64,000 nucleotides of DNA, taken from Diphasiastrum complanatum (Eukaryota > Streptophyta > Lycopodiopsida > Lycopodiales > Lycopodiaceae). The position numbers and the translations under genes are program-made. The notes under the pieces are model-generated. The model was not told where the DNA came from and ran no database searches. It saw nothing but the letters and a program-made list of their open reading frames with translations. The stretch is from NCBI GenBank assembly GCA_029204225.1, contig CM055102.1, positions 20,345,400 to 20,409,399 on the forward strand, given 5' to 3'. Shown here piece after piece: positions 60,786 through 64,000 of the stretch (positions are counted from its first letter, which is position 1; each line of letters begins with the position of its first letter).

Positions 60786-62082
60786 GAATGCAGTTGTAGT
60801 GATGGTGCTTATGGTTTTCGATTGCTCTCATAAAAACGGGATAATCGAAACTTCACTAATGCATAGCTTAGATGAATCAGATCTGTCGGACAAGACTATT
60901 GCTTTAAACCGCGATCAGTCATCCTCCAAACAGCAGATAGCTACTGCTAATCTGACTATAAATTTATGAACAACAGATAATTTCTATTGACAACATAAAT
61001 ATATCTACTGATAAATTGAACAAGCATCACAACGTTCAGAGATTGCACATTGAGCAGAAAATTGTAACTCGTATGTATTATCAAAATCGAGTATACATCA
61101 GTAATTCTTTTTGAGCGCTGTCTGTTTTCCAGATCAGCACATCAACGCAAGAGAGGTATTCTCTCTCACGAATGAACTAGGTACTGCTAGAAAGTTTCAA
61201 AGGGAGCGCATGATTCATCAAAGGGATAAATAGATCGTCAGAACTGCTCTGGAAATCTAATGCAACAGGGTGGATGGATCGTTGGAGGAATACCTGATCT
61301 ATTGAAGAAATGTCTCCTGAGACAGACGCCATCACCCGCATTTTGAGCTTCTGTACCACTTCCACACGAGAAAAACGTGCAAAAAAACCATCGTTGCTAC
61401 TCTAGCCATCATCTTTTGTAGGGAGAGGATCTTAACAGCGATGCGAGAGACGCGAGAGAACACTCTTTATGGAGAATTGTTCTTTCAAGAGCTGAGTGGT
61501 AGTTTGTAGAGTCTACATCATTACCACACATAGCTTATTCCTAAGTGAAATTTGATCACCAAGAACTCTCTGAGGAGTCACTGCTCCATCGCTGACAGAG
61601 AGGAAATTTCTATGAAGAAACTCTCTCAGTCTATCTATGTCTGATTATCACAGATCATCACACTTCATAGTTAGAATCTCCGCTCAAAGCCATGTTGTTT
61701 ACTGATCCTTTCACTAACTATTGTGGAGCTAATCTATCGCTGCCACAGGAAGCAAGCATGCTGCAGTCTATTGTTAATCTCTCTAAGTCTCTCTGAGCCT
61801 TCACCACTATGGTGAACTGAGAAAGTATGAGGAGCCATGAAACTATCTACTGTTGTGTTCACAGCTCTATTCAAGAACCATGCTATGCACTTCACAACTG
61901 GGGCTCCTGGTCAGTGAGCTACCTCTTCCATGATTGGAAAACTCCTTTGAGGGTATCTCATGGAGCTGTAGAAGCTCACTACGGACTAGTGATAGAGCAA
62001 CCAACGCATTATTTGATGTCTCATTACAGGGCACAGTTCGAGCCTCCCCTTGACAAAGGGAAAGCTATTGATAAATCCGACC

Positions 62083-62085
62083 CAA
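62083..62085. other. Deletion scar: 541 bp of copia RT missing (copy 3)
   Basis: Identical junction to that in copy 1, including the C-to-T change a few bases to the right, so the two type A copies share one deletion event. Confidence 0.9.
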
Positions 62086-62652
62086 ACTTGTCAGACTCAA
62101 TTGTCTACTTCAATTCTATATCAGATTACTTGAGTTTTGCTTCACTTCGTGTCTTAGGATTTTTGAGGTACGTTGACTTTCACAAATTGTTCGCCATTCA
62201 TCCTTTGCTTCGTGTCGCTTCGTTTCGTGTTGCGACAAAGTTGCAGGAGTTCACCATTTCTGACACTCCCTCTTGAACCTTGCAGCTTTGCACGTTTAAT
62301 CCAAAAGCCACTCTTCGCAAAGCAAAGAAAGACAATTATATTAAATGTGCATGTCAGTTGGCAGCTCAACAGGGCGTGGAGTCTTAAACTTCATGCTTAG
62401 CTGAAACAGTTAGCAATAACAGAGAGTAACTAACTAGTTGATTAGCGTTAACTACTCTTGTAATTCTATGTTTAGCTATCTTGTAAACTCTACATAGTGG
62501 AGATATAAAGATTTTTCTGGATCAATATAATACACTGAAAAAGAGTGCGAAAGTAGAGCAGAAAAAGAAAAGAATAGAAAAAATAGAAAAATGATATAGT
62601 TGTGCATGAGTACATCCAAACAACGAAAACTCTCAGCATCTGCTATAGAGGC

Positions 62653-63156
62653 AACCACACTGCCAACTTCCTTGAAGCCTACACAGATGCAGATTGGGCA
62701 GGAGATGCCGACAACAAAAAATCAACTTCTGGATTTGTATTTTTATATAACCAAGGCCCAGTCTCATGAAACAACTAAAAGTAGACCTCATTTGCATTAT
62801 CATCAACGGAATCCGAATACATAGCTACCACAAATGCAACCAAAGAGGCAATCTGGCTAAGGCAACTGCTTGCAGACATCAACCTTGCACAACCATTTCC
62901 TATAACAATCTATTGTGACAATCAAAGCACAATAGCGCTATCTCTCAATCTGAGATTTCACTCTCGAAGCGAACATATCGAAATTAGGTTTCATTACCTT
63001 AGAGAGAAAGTGCATAGCAAGGAAGTAGCATTGGTTTTCTACAGAACAAACTACATGGCAGCAGATTACTTCACAAAGGCTCTATCAAAGAAGCAACATC
63101 TTAGATTTAATGATATGTTAAATCTGAAAATCAAAGTTTTTCAAGATCCACATTAA
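62653..63156 (+). pseudogene. Ty1/copia RNase H and polyprotein C-terminus (copy 3)
   Basis: Copy of 10086-10589 with the same three clustered stops. Confidence 0.92.
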
Positions 63157-63902
63157 GGGGGAGTGTTAGATTTCTTATGCTCAGTCCTAAACAGATCATT
63201 CAAGTAATGAGCATCTTGAAAACTGAAGGCCGACTACATGTTTTTGGATCTTCACATTTTTCCTTTGAGATTTTTGTGCCTTAAACGTTTTTTAAGGCAC
63301 CTTCGCCTTTTTCGCACCTTCGAGAAACATGTGACACAGTGGCCAGAATGACTTAGAATCCATTTCAAGCCCACCTTCGCCTTTTTCACCTTTTTTGCAT
63401 TTTTGCACCTTCAAAAAAATGTGACACTATGACCAAAAATTCATACTAAAGGCACTGTCGAGTTTTTCACATTTTCCCTGCCTTTGTTCTAGAGGCACCT
63501 TTGGGATTTACATGCCTTCAGCCTAAGGGCACCTTTGGGATTTACATATCTTCAGTCTAAAAGGCACCTTCGGGTGTTTTGGGTTTTTCCCAACAGTGGG
63601 AGATCGACGTCGCCAACCTAGCATCAACCCTAAAAACAACTGGACTGCTAAAATATTCCATGGCGGTTACCCACTTTTGTACATATACAAAGACTGGTGT
63701 AAATGACTTTTAAGGCATATAGGATATTTGTCTCTCAACACTTGTAAATATATATACTAGCTGAATCAAGCTATGTATGAGTTGTGTTCTTTTTCAATCA
63801 CAGTTATCTGTAGCCAGCGTTATCACGCTCAGCAAGCTGAAGTTATTACTTCAAGCCATTGTACTAACTATTGATATCAATCAGAGTGCAATTTTTGCCT
63901 CA
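63155..63902 (+). repeat. Copia polypurine tract and 3' LTR (copy 3)
   Basis: Copy of 10588-11335, retaining the 22 bp after the LTR. Confidence 0.75.
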
Positions 63903-64000
63903 CTACTATGTTGTTCATTTGAGCAATTTGTATGAATCATTCTTCTTAAATATTTTTGTTGCTAATTGTTGCGATTCCGTTCCTACATGCCTACGCTCAA

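Larger units (their letters stand above)
52570..64000. repeat. Giant tandem repeat unit, copy 3 (type A, partial)
   Basis: This is the first 11.4 kb of a third copy, cut by the window end just after the copia LTR. It carries the type A block and the 541-bp deletion, so it matches copy 1 rather than its neighbour copy 2. It differs from copy 1 by a 4-bp shorter AC/TG microsatellite, a one-base insertion near 62370 and a few SNPs. Confidence 0.97.

Noticed and set aside
1-64000. CRISPR array, prophage or bacterial defence system
   Set aside because: No regularly spaced short repeats with unique spacers, no phage genes, and no prokaryotic gene organisation. All repeats are transposons, microsatellites or the giant unit.
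1-64000. Centromeric or telomeric satellite array
   Set aside because: The unit is 25-27 kb rather than the usual short satellite length, and the telomere motif occurs only as a two-unit telo-box at 18324 and its copy.

Overview
The window is nuclear DNA from a flowering plant. It is AT-rich and intron-poor, dominated by decayed LTR retrotransposons (Ty1/copia and Ty3/gypsy, including a chromodomain chromovirus) and a CACTA transposase fragment, with one plant MAPKKK17/18-like kinase gene. There are no bacterial operons, ribosome-binding sites or rRNA. The species cannot be named from the sequence.

The overriding structure is a head-to-tail tandem array of one very large unit. Copy 1 is 1-25308, copy 2 is 25309-52569, and copy 3 starts at 52570 and runs off the end. 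By eye the copies are almost base-for-base identical, but they fall into two structural types in the order A-B-A. Copies 1 and 3 (type A) share a 1.8-kb block, lack a 541-bp piece of copia reverse transcriptase, and share several SNPs. Copy 2 (type B) has a different 3.3-kb block at the same place, retains the 541 bp, and lacks 22 bp just after a copia LTR. The phase of the unit is arbitrary because neither end of the array is seen.

Layout of one unit, in copy-1 coordinates: gypsy RNase H and integrase start (1.0-1.66 kb); a cluster of TGGATAATCCA palindromes and an exon-like segment (1.66-2.2 kb); a Ser/Thr/Pro-rich minus-strand tail (3.7-3.9 kb); gypsy integrase end (3.9-4.5 kb); the A/B variable block (4.8-6.6 kb) with LTR, hairpin microsatellite and gag; a zinc-knuckle gag-like piece (6.6-6.95 kb); CACTA TNP2 transposase (minus, 7.15-8.2 kb); copia 3' end and LTR (9.5-11.3 kb); (TC)n; copia gag-protease-integrase (minus, 12.5-14.7 kb); an unannotated stretch; a MAPKKK-like kinase with one frameshift (minus, 16.9-18.1 kb); (GA)n; an unannotated stretch; a gypsy GPF/Y remnant (21.3 kb); a second palindrome cluster (21.8-22.2 kb); chromovirus integrase and chromodomain (minus, 22.5-24.0 kb); and exon-like pieces (24.4-25.0 kb).

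The only candidate cellular gene with a recognisable product is the kinase. It occurs twice here and carries the same single-base frameshift both times. Everything else recognisable is mobile-element debris, so the main biological or technical question is how a 25-27 kb unit came to be tandemly repeated with alternating structural types.
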